A stretch of DNA of 64,000 bases from CSP1-5 sp964558395 (GTDB lineage Bacteria > Methylomirabilota > Methylomirabilia > Methylomirabilales > CSP1-5): assembly GCA_964558395.1 (NCBI GenBank), contig CAZLDS010000010.1:1-64000 (forward strand), read 5' to 3'. Positions 25,545 to 34,084 of this stretch are shown here, piece after piece. The notes under the pieces are model-generated. The model saw nothing but the letters and a program-made list of their open reading frames with translations. It did no database searches and had not been told where the DNA came from. A program made the position numbers and the translations under genes. The stretch's first letter is position 1. The number at the start of each line of letters is the position of its first letter.

Positions 25545-26639
25545 TCATGCCTTCCGAGGCACTCGCCATGTGTACACTGCCGACACAGCGTAATTCCAGA
25601 CGGCGCCGACAAGGGCCCCGGCGAGTCCGGCCACCCACCACTGCTCTCCCGTCCCATATATGTATGACGCCACACCAATATTGGCAAGGGCTCCAACGGA
25701 ACACACCGCGTAAAATGACAACAATCCCAGGAAAAGCGCCGACCCCCGAAGCCGGATATCGCGATAGGTGAAGAGATTGTTCAACAGATAGTTGTTGGTC
25801 ATGGCGACCAGTGTCGCCAGCGCCTGTGATATCTCGAAGTTGATCTTGAGTAACTGAAAGGCGATGGCCAGGATACCCACGTGCACCGCGAGACCAAGTA
25901 GGCCCACCGCCGAGAACAAGATGAAACGGACCGGGACCATACGTCCTATCATCTTGTCAAGAAGCAAGATGAGGTATTCCCAAGCGACAGTGGGATCAAG
26001 CTTGCTGATACCCGCCCGCCGGGTTCCAAACTCGTATGGCAGTTCCTTGACCCGGAGGCCCCTCGGCGAGGAAGCCAGGATGTCAAACAAGATCTTAAAA
26101 CCAATGCCCGACAGCTTGCGCACCGCACCCTGAAAGACATCACGATCGAGCATGAAAAATCCACTCATCGGGTCGCTAACTTCGGTCTTCATCACCCACC
26201 GGCTCATTCGGACCGCAAGGCGGCTAATAGTCTGTCGCGACGTTTCCCACTCACCGACGCCGGCGCCCTCGACATACCGACTGCCAATGACGAGGTCCGC
26301 TTCGCCATGCTTCAACGCCTCCAGCATCCGAGGTAACAACGCCTCGTCGTGCTGCATGTCAGCGTCCATCACGGCCAGATACGGTGCCGAGCTCGCAAGC
26401 ATCCCTTCGATGCAGGCACTCGAAAGTCCGCGCCGACCAATGCGCTGCACGCAGCGCACCCGCCGGTTCGTCGCGCCAATATTCCTCACGAGGTCCGCGG
26501 TACCATCAACGGAATCGTCGTCGACGAAGATGACCTCCCACTCGACCCCGGAGAGAGCACTCCCGAGCTTGCCGATGAGCGCAACGATATTGTCGCGCTC
26601 GTTCACCGTGGGAACGATGACCGACAATTCAACGGACAT
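25545..26639 (-). CDS. Polyprenyl-phosphate mannosyl/glucosyltransferase fused to GtrA domain
   Basis: 364 residues. Residues 1-230 form a GT2 domain of the dolichol-phosphate mannosyltransferase type: LSVIVPTVNERDN, VIFVDDDSVDGTAD, VMDADMQHDEALL and MSGFFML. Residues about 235-360 form a GtrA-like four-helix membrane domain (FILFSAVGLLGLAVHVGILA...). Together these make and flip a polyprenyl-phosphate hexose. It is the upstream partner of the GT22 gene in a two-gene operon. ATG at 26639 is preferred over GTG 26651 from the GGAG site just upstream. It is divergent from the selenoprotein gene. Confidence 0.85.
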   Translation of the reverse strand: MSVELSVIVPTVNERDNIVALIGKLGSALSGVEWEVIFVDDDSVDGTADLVRNIGATNRRVRCVQRIGRRGLSSACIEGMLASSAPYLAVMDADMQHDEALLPRMLEALKHGEADLVIGSRYVEGAGVGEWETSRQTISRLAVRMSRWVMKTEVSDPMSGFFMLDRDVFQGAVRKLSGIGFKILFDILASSPRGLRVKELPYEFGTRRAGISKLDPTVAWEYLILLLDKMIGRMVPVRFILFSAVGLLGLAVHVGILAIAFQLLKINFEISQALATLVAMTNNYLLNNLFTYRDIRLRGSALFLGLLSFYAVCSVGALANIGVASYIYGTGEQWWVAGLAGALVGAVWNYAVSAVYTWRVPRKA

Positions 26640-26913
26640 ACTCTCCACCACAACGATGCTTGGATGAGAAAACCCTGTACGATCGCTCAGGTTTCAGACC
26701 AAACCAAAACAATGCGCCTTATTGTTGCCGCGCCCGCCACCGGGGTCAAGCCAATTTCCTCGCCCTCCTCGTTGACATGTTTACCCATCGCTTCGTCGAT
26801 TTCCGGGGCACAGCCCATGTTCCCACGCTTGACACCTCTGATGCCGTGAGAGATACTGGGAAGTTGTGAAGCTCCCTCCACAAATACACTGATGAGCTAC
26901 TTTATGTAATCGT

Positions 26914-26940
26914 TATAACCTACTGATAGTAAAGCTTTAC
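26914..26940 (+). promoter_or_regulatory. Possible -10 box and palindromic operator before the selenoprotein gene
   Basis: TATAAC (26914-26919) is a reasonable -10 element, without a clear -35. GTAAAGCTTTAC (26929-26940) is a perfect 12-bp palindrome lying between it and the ribosome site AGGAG (26947-26951). The rest of the 318-base divergent region (26640-26957) shows no gene. Confidence 0.35.
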
Positions 26941-26957
26941 AGTCCCAGGAGATGATC

Positions 26958-28442
26958 ATGCCCAACGAGGTTCCACGCCATACGATTCGGGCACCCGAGT
27001 TTCCTGCGAGCGTCGAGTGGCTAAACACCGATCGGCCCTTCAGCTTGATGGAACTCCGGGGGAAAGTCGTCCTTCTCGACTTCTGGACCTACGCCTGAAT
27101 CAACTGCATGCACGTGCTACCAGAGCTGGAGGCTCTGGAAAAAGCGTTTCCCACCGAACTAGTGGTCATCGGGGTGCATTCTGCCAAGTTCCCGAACGAA
27201 CGGGAGGCGCGGAATATCCGACAGGCCATCCTCCGCCACGGACTGACGCATCCGGTCGTCAACGATGACCAGTTCGTCATCTGGCGCAGCTATGCGGTTC
27301 GTGCCTGGCCAACCCTCGTCCTGATTGACCCTCAGGGGTACATTGTCACGATGGTCGCCGGTGAGGGACACGGCAGTCGTCTGCGCCATCTCGTCGCCGA
27401 GTTAATCCACGAGCATCGCTCACAGGGAACCTTCAAGGAAGACGCCATCGTTTTCCACCGCGACCAGATGCCCGAAACCGCCCTCGCCTTTCCAGCGAAG
27501 ATTCTGGCCGACGGCGGCGACAAGCGCCTCATGATCTCGGATACCGGCCACCATCGGATTGTGATCAGCGATCTGCACGGCACAATTGTCGAGTGTGCGG
27601 GCACGGGCAAACCGGGAGCCACCGATGGATCCTTCGGGGAGGCCACCTTTCGCTCACCGCACGGCCTAGCGGCGGCCGGAATGTTTCTGTATGTCGCCGA
27701 TACGGAAAATCATCTGATTCGCCGCCTCGATCTCGACAAACGAACAGTTGAGACGATTGCAGGGACCGGCCAGCAGGGCACTGCCATCCGGCAATGGGCG
27801 CCGGCTCGAGAACTGTCACTGAATTCTCCCTGGGACCTGTGTCTCATCGATGACAGACTGTTTGTGGCCATGGCGGGATGCCATCAGATCTGGGTGATGG
27901 ATCTCCCCAAAGTGCGACTCGAGCTCTTTGCAGGGACAGGCCGCGAAACGATCGCCGATGGCCCACGCTTAGACGGCGCCCTGGCCCAGCCAAGCGGACT
28001 TGCCACCGACGGGCAGATCCTCTACGTCGCGGATAGCGAGGTGAGCGCCGTTCGGGCCATCGACCTGGGGAGCCGAGGCTATCTCCAAACCCTGGTCGGC
28101 GAGGGGTTGTTTGTCTTCGGAGATCAAGACGGCATCGCGGAAGAGGTTCGCTTGCAACATCCCCTCGCCGTCGCGTGGAAGGGTGGCCAGATCTACGTGG
28201 CCGATAGTTACAACCACAAAATCAAGGTCCTCTACCCCACCATGAGGGCGGTGAAGACCCTGTTCGGGACGGGGCGGCCAGGAAACCAGGATGGGCCAGC
28301 CGCAGAGTTTTCCGAACCCGGAGGGCTCAGTGCCGCCGATGACCGGCTCTACATCGCGGATACGAACAACCACAGGATCCGGGTTGCCGAACTCACTTCC
28401 GGCGAGGTCACGACCCTGAAACTTCTCATGCCAGGTCGTTAG
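26958..28442 (+). CDS. Thioredoxin-fold / NHL-repeat selenoprotein with TGA-coded Sec47
   Basis: Starting at ATG 26958 (AGGAG 6 bases upstream) the frame reads the family's conserved N-terminus, including APEFPASVEWLNTDRPFSL and KVVLLDFWTYA, meets TGA at 27096-27098, and continues as INCMHVLPELEAL for 447 further codons. Bacterial NHLRC2-like proteins have FWTYCCINCMHVLP here, so the TGA falls exactly on the first Cys of the CxxC redox motif. This gives U47-I-N-C50. A SECIS-like hairpin follows. Residues about 25-165 form the thioredoxin domain, with the cis-Pro motif WPT at 117-119. Residues about 170-490 form an NHL beta-propeller (repeated YVADTENHLIRR, YVADSYNHKIK, YIADTNNHRIR). The expected product is 494 aa, with a thiol/selenol redox role, and no export signal is seen. 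The alternatives are a nonsense mutation or base error. Confidence 0.85.
27096..27138 (+). other. UGA (Sec) codon and bacterial SECIS-like hairpin
   Basis: After TGA (27096-27098) come 21 bases, then CCAGAGC (27120-27126), loop TGGAG (27127-27131), then GCTCTGG (27132-27138). The stem is 7 perfect base pairs. The loop has G at its second position and lies 28 bases after the TGA. Bacterial SECIS elements are known to have a short stem, a small loop with an early G and similar spacing. The hairpin is inside coding sequence, as expected. Confidence 0.7.
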
Positions 28443-28466
28443 CGGACATCGACGCGTACGAGAAAA

Positions 28467-28688
28467 ATGATGCGATCAATCCTTATCGAGGATACGGGTA
28501 GTTTTCTCCTGGTTGACTGCCCGATGGTAAAGCTCAAGGTCACCGTCGATGAATGCGAACGGTGCTCCCACCACCGTGGGAAGACGAAGTCAATCATGAA
28601 GGAGACGATCATCGGCGATCCTGAGCATCTCTTTGTCGCAGGATCCATCGACTGCAACTATTCTGACGAATCGGACACGAAAGCCTAG
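28467..28688 (+). CDS. Small Cys-rich protein (73 aa)
   Basis: It has four Cys in a pattern suggesting a metal site: LVDCPMVK, then DECERCSHHRG, and IDCNYSD near the end, with two adjacent His. Such compact Cys/His sets often bind zinc or an iron-sulphur cluster. The gene starts 24 bases after the selenoprotein stop, in the same direction, so co-transcription and a redox-related role are plausible but inferred. It ends 15 bases before the aldo/keto reductase start. I do not recognise a named family. Confidence 0.55.
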   Translation: MMRSILIEDTGSFLLVDCPMVKLKVTVDECERCSHHRGKTKSIMKETIIGDPEHLFVAGSIDCNYSDESDTKA

Positions 28689-28703
28689 GGGAATGGAGGA
28701 GAC

Positions 28704-29672
28704 ATGCGATTCCGCAGATTAGGCCGAACCAATCTGGAGGTGTCAGAGATCGGCTTCGGCGCGTGGGGTATCGGGAAAGGATGGTGGGGGCATACGGAGG
28801 ATACGCTGTCCATCCACGCCTTACTGCGGGCGTTCGAGCTTGGCGTCAATTTCGTTGATACAGCGCACGGCTACGGCAACGGCCACAGCGAGCGGCTGAT
28901 CGCCGAGGCCATGAAGGCGTACCGCGAGCGCGTTATCGTCGCAACCAAAATCCCCCTAAAAACCCGCGACTGGCCTCCCAAACCAGATACGCCGGCGAAA
29001 GAGGCCTTTCCCAGGGCCTGGATTATCGAACACACCGAAAAGAGCCTTGGGCATCTGCAAACGGATTGTATCGATATTCAACAACTCCACATTTGGCGGG
29101 ATGAGTGGGTTCAGGAACCAGAGTGGCGCGCTGCGATTGAGCAACTCAAGCGCCAGGGGAAGATTCAGTTTTTCGGGGTGTCTTTGATCGATCATGCACC
29201 CGAAACCGGGCTCGAGGTTGTCCGTTCCGGACTCGTCGACACCATTCAGGTCATCTACAACATCTTTGATCCGTCCCCTGCCCAAGAACTCTTTCCCCGG
29301 TGTCAGCAGACAGACGTGGGTGTGATCGCGCGCGTCCCGTTGGACGAGGGGGGTCTGACCGGAAAGTTCCGCCCGCATATACCGCTTGATCCCGATACGT
29401 TCCAGGGCTACTACTTTCGGGGCGACCGCTTGAAAGAGACGTACGCACGGACCGATCGGCTCAAGCGTTTTCTCCGCGATGGTGCTGAGACGCTCCCCAA
29501 ACTAGCCTTACATTTCTGCCTGAGCCACCCCGCCGTCTCAACGGTCATTCCAGGAATGCGCCGCTCGAAACATGTCGAGGAGAATTGTGCTGTCTCGGAG
29601 GCACCCCGGCTGACCGCGGAGGAGCTCGACGCTCTTCAGGCCCACGCCTGGCCCCGGAACTTCTACCAATAA
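28704..29672 (+). CDS. Aldo/keto reductase
   Basis: 322 residues, the standard length. The catalytic tetrad is complete: Asp52 and Tyr57 in VDTAHGYG, Lys82 in VATKIP, and His129 in QQLHIW. The N-terminal RRLGRTNLEVSEIGFGAWGIG and C-terminal STVIPGMRRSKHVEENC NADPH-binding regions match the YajO/Tas-like group. There is no signal peptide, unlike the Tat-exported reductase at 22461. GGAGGAG precedes the ATG. It is the third gene of the probable operon that begins with the selenoprotein. Confidence 0.85.
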   Translation: MRFRRLGRTNLEVSEIGFGAWGIGKGWWGHTEDTLSIHALLRAFELGVNFVDTAHGYGNGHSERLIAEAMKAYRERVIVATKIPLKTRDWPPKPDTPAKEAFPRAWIIEHTEKSLGHLQTDCIDIQQLHIWRDEWVQEPEWRAAIEQLKRQGKIQFFGVSLIDHAPETGLEVVRSGLVDTIQVIYNIFDPSPAQELFPRCQQTDVGVIARVPLDEGGLTGKFRPHIPLDPDTFQGYYFRGDRLKETYARTDRLKRFLRDGAETLPKLALHFCLSHPAVSTVIPGMRRSKHVEENCAVSEAPRLTAEELDALQAHAWPRNFYQ

Positions 29673-29923
29673 CCCACACCCCCGATTTCTCGTCTGCTGC
29701 CGGAATAGATTCCCTTAAAACTACCTCAGTAATATCGACATGCTGTATCCATTTGGGCACAACACGCAGTCTCAACTGTCGCTGCATATGCTCGAAATCG
29801 CGCAGCCAGGAATGGAAGTCCTTCGGCCCGCAAATTGCATTACGTTGACACAGCGCAGAACGTATCATATTCTTCTTCTAGCGTTCTTTCCGTGACCTAT
29901 TGTGACGGCTCCTAGAGAACGCA

Positions 29924-31165
29924 GTGGAACTAGAAATGTTGGACGTTATGGGAACCTTCCTGAGAGAACTCGGGGATCGCCTCTGGCCTTTTCCCTGGCG
30001 CGAGTCCATTGACGTTCTCCTCATGAGCTTCATCGTCTATCAAGTCTACATCCGCATTCGCGGCACGAGGGCAATACGGATCCTCGCCGGCATCGTTCTT
30101 TTAGGACTCGGGTATCTGGTCGCCCAGTCTGTTGGATTGTTCCTGACATCATGGGTGTTGGGGGGTATCTGGGCCGCCGCATTAATCCTCGTCATCGTGA
30201 TCTTTCAGGCCGAGATCCGCCAGATGCTGGAGCAGGTCAACCTCGAGGCCCCCTTCAGGACTCTGTTACGGTGGGGGCGACAGGCGCGACTCCCCGAGGA
30301 AACGTTGGCCACGATGGCCCGAACTGCCTTTTCCCTCGCGTCCAGGAGATGGGGCGCGCTGCTTGTGTTTGAACGGCACGACTTCGTCGAGCCGCTGCTG
30401 AAAAGTCCGGGAGTCTTGATGGATGCCGAGATCACCCCCGAGCTCGTTGAAACGCTGTTCACTTATCCGGCGCCGCTCCATGACGGGGCACTGTACATCC
30501 GACGGGGACGCGCGTATCGCGCCGGGTGTATCCTTCCCCTCTCCGATAACCAACGTCTCACGCAGCTTCACGGCACCCGGCACCGGGCAGCCCTGGGCAT
30601 TACCGAACAGGCGGACGCTTTGGCCGTGGTGGTCTCCGAAGAACGGGGGAAGGTTTCGGCTATTGAGAAGGGCATAATGACATACATCGATACGCCCGCC
30701 GACCTGCTGATTTGGCTGACCGACCGGATGAGAGCCAGGGAGGAACCGGCGACAAGGCGATGGTCCCCTCGGGCCCTCATCACCGCCAACTGGCGCCCGA
30801 AGCTCGCCACGGTGCTCGGGGTCAGTCTCCTCTTTATCCTTCTGACGGGCCAACAAAACGCCGAGGTGGGCGTATCGATTCCGGTGGTTTACCTGAATGT
30901 CCCAAAAGAACTCACCATTGACGGAAGGCAGGTACAAAAGGTGTATGTCCGCGTGCGCGGGTCACGCGAGATGCTGAACTTTCTGGATCCAAACCAAATG
31001 CAAGTCGCCGTCGATCTCAAGAAGGCTCACGAGGGGTCGCAGCAGTACAATATCGCGGATGAAGACATCAAGCTCCCCCCTGGCCTGAAACTCGCCGGGG
31101 TCAATCCCTCCACAATTCGGTTGCACCTGGTCAAAAAGCCTCCGGAGCCCAAGAAAAACGGCTAG
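29924..31165 (+). CDS. Diadenylate cyclase (CdaA-type) fused to YbbR domain
   Basis: 413 residues. Residues about 27-95 form two to three membrane helices as in CdaA. Residues about 105-260 are the DAC domain with the active-site motifs DGA (187-189, in PLHDGALYI) and RHR (219-221, in GTRHRAALGI). This domain makes cyclic di-AMP from two ATP. Another helix at about 294-309 precedes a YbbR-like domain (about 313-400) ending TIRLHLVKKPP. In Firmicutes CdaA and the YbbR protein CdaR are separate neighbouring genes; here they are one chain. The GTG start at 29924 is uncertain; ATG at 29936 or 29948 is possible. Confidence 0.85.
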   Translation: MELEMLDVMGTFLRELGDRLWPFPWRESIDVLLMSFIVYQVYIRIRGTRAIRILAGIVLLGLGYLVAQSVGLFLTSWVLGGIWAAALILVIVIFQAEIRQMLEQVNLEAPFRTLLRWGRQARLPEETLATMARTAFSLASRRWGALLVFERHDFVEPLLKSPGVLMDAEITPELVETLFTYPAPLHDGALYIRRGRAYRAGCILPLSDNQRLTQLHGTRHRAALGITEQADALAVVVSEERGKVSAIEKGIMTYIDTPADLLIWLTDRMRAREEPATRRWSPRALITANWRPKLATVLGVSLLFILLTGQQNAEVGVSIPVVYLNVPKELTIDGRQVQKVYVRVRGSREMLNFLDPNQMQVAVDLKKAHEGSQQYNIADEDIKLPPGLKLAGVNPSTIRLHLVKKPPEPKKNG

Positions 31166-32121
31166 CCCGCTGGCAGCACGGCAGCGCGGGCAATCTCTTC
31201 CATTCTGACCTGCCCCACATCGAATCGCTCCAACGCGCGGTGGAGCTTCTGAAAGCTCGAGACACTCTTGCGGGCGCGTGTCAACGGGTTACACCGAGCA
31301 AGGACGAAGTTCTTGACATAGGGGTGGGTGATTCCCCGTTTCTTGATCCGAGCGACCACACCGTTCAAGAGGGCATCGGCCGCTTCGACCTGATCCGCCC
31401 GGGCCTGCCGCTCTGCATACGCCTTGGAAAGCGGGGCTGGAGAAAGTTGTCTACAGGGCGAAGGATAGGGGAAAAGGCACCGCCAGCAAAACGGGGACGG
31501 CGTTCATAGAGTACGCCGAGGGTAATATAATAGGGCTCCTCGAATTGAAACGCGAAGGCTTCCTCTGAGCGGTGCCCTGCGCGGACTTGCAGGGCCCGAT
31601 ACATCCGAATGACCTCGAGGGATTTCTCCCGCAGATTATGAGCCTTCTCGGTATTCAGGGCGAGGATCTGAAAAGCAACCTCTGCCTCTGGAATGAGGAT
31701 CGCGGGGATCCATTTCGCCTTGATCTTCCGCAGGGCGGCCAGGCGATGGTGGCCGTTCGGGGTCCACTACTGTCCTGGAGCGTGTGCGACAGCGACGATG
31801 GGATCGATGAATCGGTCCAGCTTCTTGATCACATCATGCAGGCGCTTGACGTGAGGCTTAGAGAGATCGCGTTGATACGGCGTGGTTTCCACCTTCTGAA
31901 GCGGCAACAAGCTGAAGAGCTGCCATTGCTCACCGACCGGCTCGGTATAGATCGCCAGAACATGGCCGCCATCCCCCTCGATTTGTTGCGCCAGCGTCAG
32001 CGCTGTCGGTAGCGGCATCCCTGCCGCCAAAAAACTGTCCACCTTTCCCCCTGTCGCATCTGTAGCCCCCCCGGGAATACACATCGCCCGACACCACATC
32101 TAATTGTGTCAGCAACTCCAT
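31162..32121 (-). pseudogene. ParB-like nuclease-domain protein, decayed by frameshifts and an amber stop
   Basis: A ParB-like gene can be followed through three lesions. It starts MELLTQLDVVSGDVYSRGG at 32121. A frame change occurs in a run of seven G near 32071-32077, then the frame continues ATGGKVDSFLAAG... to YQRDLSKPHVKRL and PIVAVAHAPGQ. An in-frame TAG follows at 31769-31767, where relatives have an aromatic residue. The frame then reads WTPNGHHRLAALRKIKAKW and NTEKAHNLREKSLEV. A second frame change near 31425 leads to AERQARADQVEAAD and ITHPYVKNFVLARCNPL. Relatives are about 310 aa. DNA-partition or nucleotide-hydrolase activity is unlikely to survive. Confidence 0.75.
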
Positions 32122-32123
32122 CT

Positions 32124-32423
32124 TTATTTTTTGGTAGGAGTCGGGAGCGTACTAAACACCTTATAGACCCAGGAATCTTCCGAGACGATGCGAAGATACA
32201 CGGAGCCAAAGATGACCGACTGCAACACGGCCGACACGTGTTCCGGAACCGACTTTAGCCATTGACGGAGCTGTTTTTCGGCCTCCGCTTCGTTCACCTG
32301 AGGCTTCTGTAGCCCGTCCAACAGTTTCGCGAATGCCTCCACCGTCTCTTGGCTTACCGCTGGAGTCGCCTTGAGGCCGGTCTTCAGTCGAGAAACGATG
32401 CTCTTATCTAATGCAGTCGCCAT
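32124..32423 (-). CDS. Conserved hypothetical protein (99 aa)
   Basis: A small helical cytoplasmic protein: LDKSIVSRLKTGLKATPAVS, an amphipathic helix VNEAEAEKQLRQWLKSVPE, and a final hydrophobic helix VLQSVIFGSVYLRIV. ATG at 32423 has AGGAGG well placed. It ends 2 bases before the start of the ParB-like pseudogene, so the two formed an operon. No family recognised. Confidence 0.6.
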   Translation of the reverse strand: MATALDKSIVSRLKTGLKATPAVSQETVEAFAKLLDGLQKPQVNEAEAEKQLRQWLKSVPEHVSAVLQSVIFGSVYLRIVSEDSWVYKVFSTLPTPTKK

Positions 32424-32507
32424 CGCACCTCCTCAGGAACGTGTTTCCGGCAATGCTCCCGACACCGACAAAATGTGTATTTCACGCTAACACCTTTCTC
32501 CTCGATG

Positions 32508-33353
32508 TCAAGAAGTATGGGACCGGGGTGGGGCGCCCGGACGGGTCCCATATGGCACTGGAATGTACTGTACCGAGGGGAGCTGGCGGGTGGGCTGAGG
32601 GAACAGCGCCATGAACTGGTGGACCTCGAGGGGCACGGCCGCGCTGACGGGTAGGCCCATTTCCGCTGCCTCCTCGAAGGTGATCGGGTGATCGTGCGTC
32701 CATGTCCCCTGGCTCAGAACGTCGGCCAGCGTCCCGGCACGTTCGGCACCCACTCGATCTTTCAGGATCCAGGTGACGCACTGCCGGACCTGGCGCAGTG
32801 ACTTCTCGGCCATGTCCGCGTGGATCAATGTCGCGTCGTCAATCTCGTTTTTGTCCTTCAGTTCAAGGACTCGCAGGATCGACGCCGCCGGCTCCTGCCC
32901 AAGCTGCGGGTCCACCGGGCCCAAGACCGCATTCTCGTCCATCACAATCTCATCGGCAGCCAATGCAACCAGTGTCCCGCCCGACATCGCGTAATGAGGG
33001 ACAAACACGGTCACCTTGCCCGGATGCTTCTTCAACGCGTGGGCAATCTGTGAAGCGGCCAGGACCAGGCCGCCGGGGGTATGGATGATCAGATCAATCG
33101 GGAGGTCCGGCGCCGTCAACTTGACGGCTCGCAGAATTTCTTCGGAGTCGTGAATGTCAATGTACCGGAAGAGTGGAAAGCCCAGGAAGCTCATCGTCTC
33201 CTGCCGGTGAACAAGCGCGATAACCCGACTCCCCCGCTGGCGTTCAAGCGTTTGGAGCAGCCGAATGCGGCTGGCCTCCAGCCACTTCTGCCGCAGCATC
33301 GGCTGAAGCGCCATGATAATCAGGAACAACCAAAACAGTTCGCCGAATGACAT
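32508..33353 (-). CDS. SDH-type ClpP-fold serine protease, membrane anchored
   Basis: 281 residues. One N-terminal membrane helix (FGELFWLFLIIMALQPML) is followed by a ClpP/crotonase-fold domain of the serine dehydrogenase proteinase (SDH_sah, SppA-like) family. It contains IDLIIHTPGGLVLAA, whose G-G forms the oxyanion hole, and PHYAMSGGTLVALAADEIVMDE with the nucleophile Ser in SGGT. The Lys/His general-base candidates lie downstream. It probably degrades membrane or signal peptides on the cytoplasmic side. The Pro-rich C-terminus looks unstructured. It is followed downstream by a separate operon. Confidence 0.8.
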   Translation of the reverse strand: MSFGELFWLFLIIMALQPMLRQKWLEASRIRLLQTLERQRGSRVIALVHRQETMSFLGFPLFRYIDIHDSEEILRAVKLTAPDLPIDLIIHTPGGLVLAASQIAHALKKHPGKVTVFVPHYAMSGGTLVALAADEIVMDENAVLGPVDPQLGQEPAASILRVLELKDKNEIDDATLIHADMAEKSLRQVRQCVTWILKDRVGAERAGTLADVLSQGTWTHDHPITFEEAAEMGLPVSAAVPLEVHQFMALFPQPTRQLPSVQYIPVPYGTRPGAPPRSHTS

Positions 33354-33482
33354 CGCGCCCTTCCTTTCTGCTCTCGTTGGTCACCCCATTGCGTACGGAT
33401 CGTTCTTCGCCAAGAGAACCATCACCTCGTGGCGGTGGGCCTATTGCTCATCACGGATGCGTAGGCGCAGTGCGGTCCACAG

Positions 33483-34061
33483 TTACTGTGGGAAGAAGCC
33501 GGGCAATCCTCGACGCACCAAGCTCACTCCAAAGGCCGCGAGAAAGAGGCTCGCGACCCGCCCAATCGCCCGGGACCCAGCCTCTCCGATCAGTCGTTCC
33601 AAGGCTCCCGCGTACCGGAGGACCACAAAGGCGAGGGCCATGTTCACGGCAAAGGCAAGCAGCGTGATCGGGTAGCCGTGGCTGTGGACCAGGATAAGGA
33701 GCGTCGCCAGGACCGCCGGGCCAACAATCAACGGTGTCCCTAGCGGAACCACGCCGAGTCCCGGTAACGGCCGTCGCACGACCTTGCTCGGGTTGAGCAA
33801 ATCATGCAGCGCGAGGACCAGCAACAGAATCCCTCCCGCGACCTGGAAATCCCCCACGGTCACCCCCAGGACGCGAAATATAGGTTCCCCCACCAACAGA
33901 AAGCCGAGCCCCACTGCCGTCGCTGTGAGCGTCGACTGCCAGGGAAGCCGCCGCCGCTCCTCGGCTCCCACACCCGCTGTCAGGCTGAGATAAACGGGAA
34001 GCACTCCCACGACGTCGACCGCCACGAACAACGCCACAAACGCCACCAAGGCTTCTTGCAC
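33483..34061 (-). CDS. MarC-family integral membrane protein
   Basis: 192 residues with six predicted helices. Conserved MarC features are FVALFVAVDVVGVLPVYLSL at the start, VAGGILLLVLALHDLL in the middle and GTPLIVGPAVLATLL in helix 4, plus the basic loop before the last helix. The GTG start at 34061 has GGGAG upstream and gives the family-typical N-terminus; longer frames would overlap the tatD end. Function of MarC proteins is unresolved despite the historical link to multiple antibiotic resistance. It lies 23 bases downstream of tatD on the same strand. Confidence 0.8.
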   Translation of the reverse strand: MQEALVAFVALFVAVDVVGVLPVYLSLTAGVGAEERRRLPWQSTLTATAVGLGFLLVGEPIFRVLGVTVGDFQVAGGILLLVLALHDLLNPSKVVRRPLPGLGVVPLGTPLIVGPAVLATLLILVHSHGYPITLLAFAVNMALAFVVLRYAGALERLIGEAGSRAIGRVASLFLAAFGVSLVRRGLPGFFPQ

Positions 34062-34084
34062 GTCAACGCTCCCGGGAACCCCGC

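Noticed and set aside
29545..29868. Minus-strand open frame overlapping the aldo/keto reductase end
   Set aside because: More than half is antisense to a solid gene. The remainder has no recognisable domain or ribosome site.
31767..31769. In-frame TAG of the ParB-like gene as a pyrrolysine codon
   Set aside because: Two frameshifts in the same gene show decay, the family has an aromatic residue there, and no pyl genes are visible.
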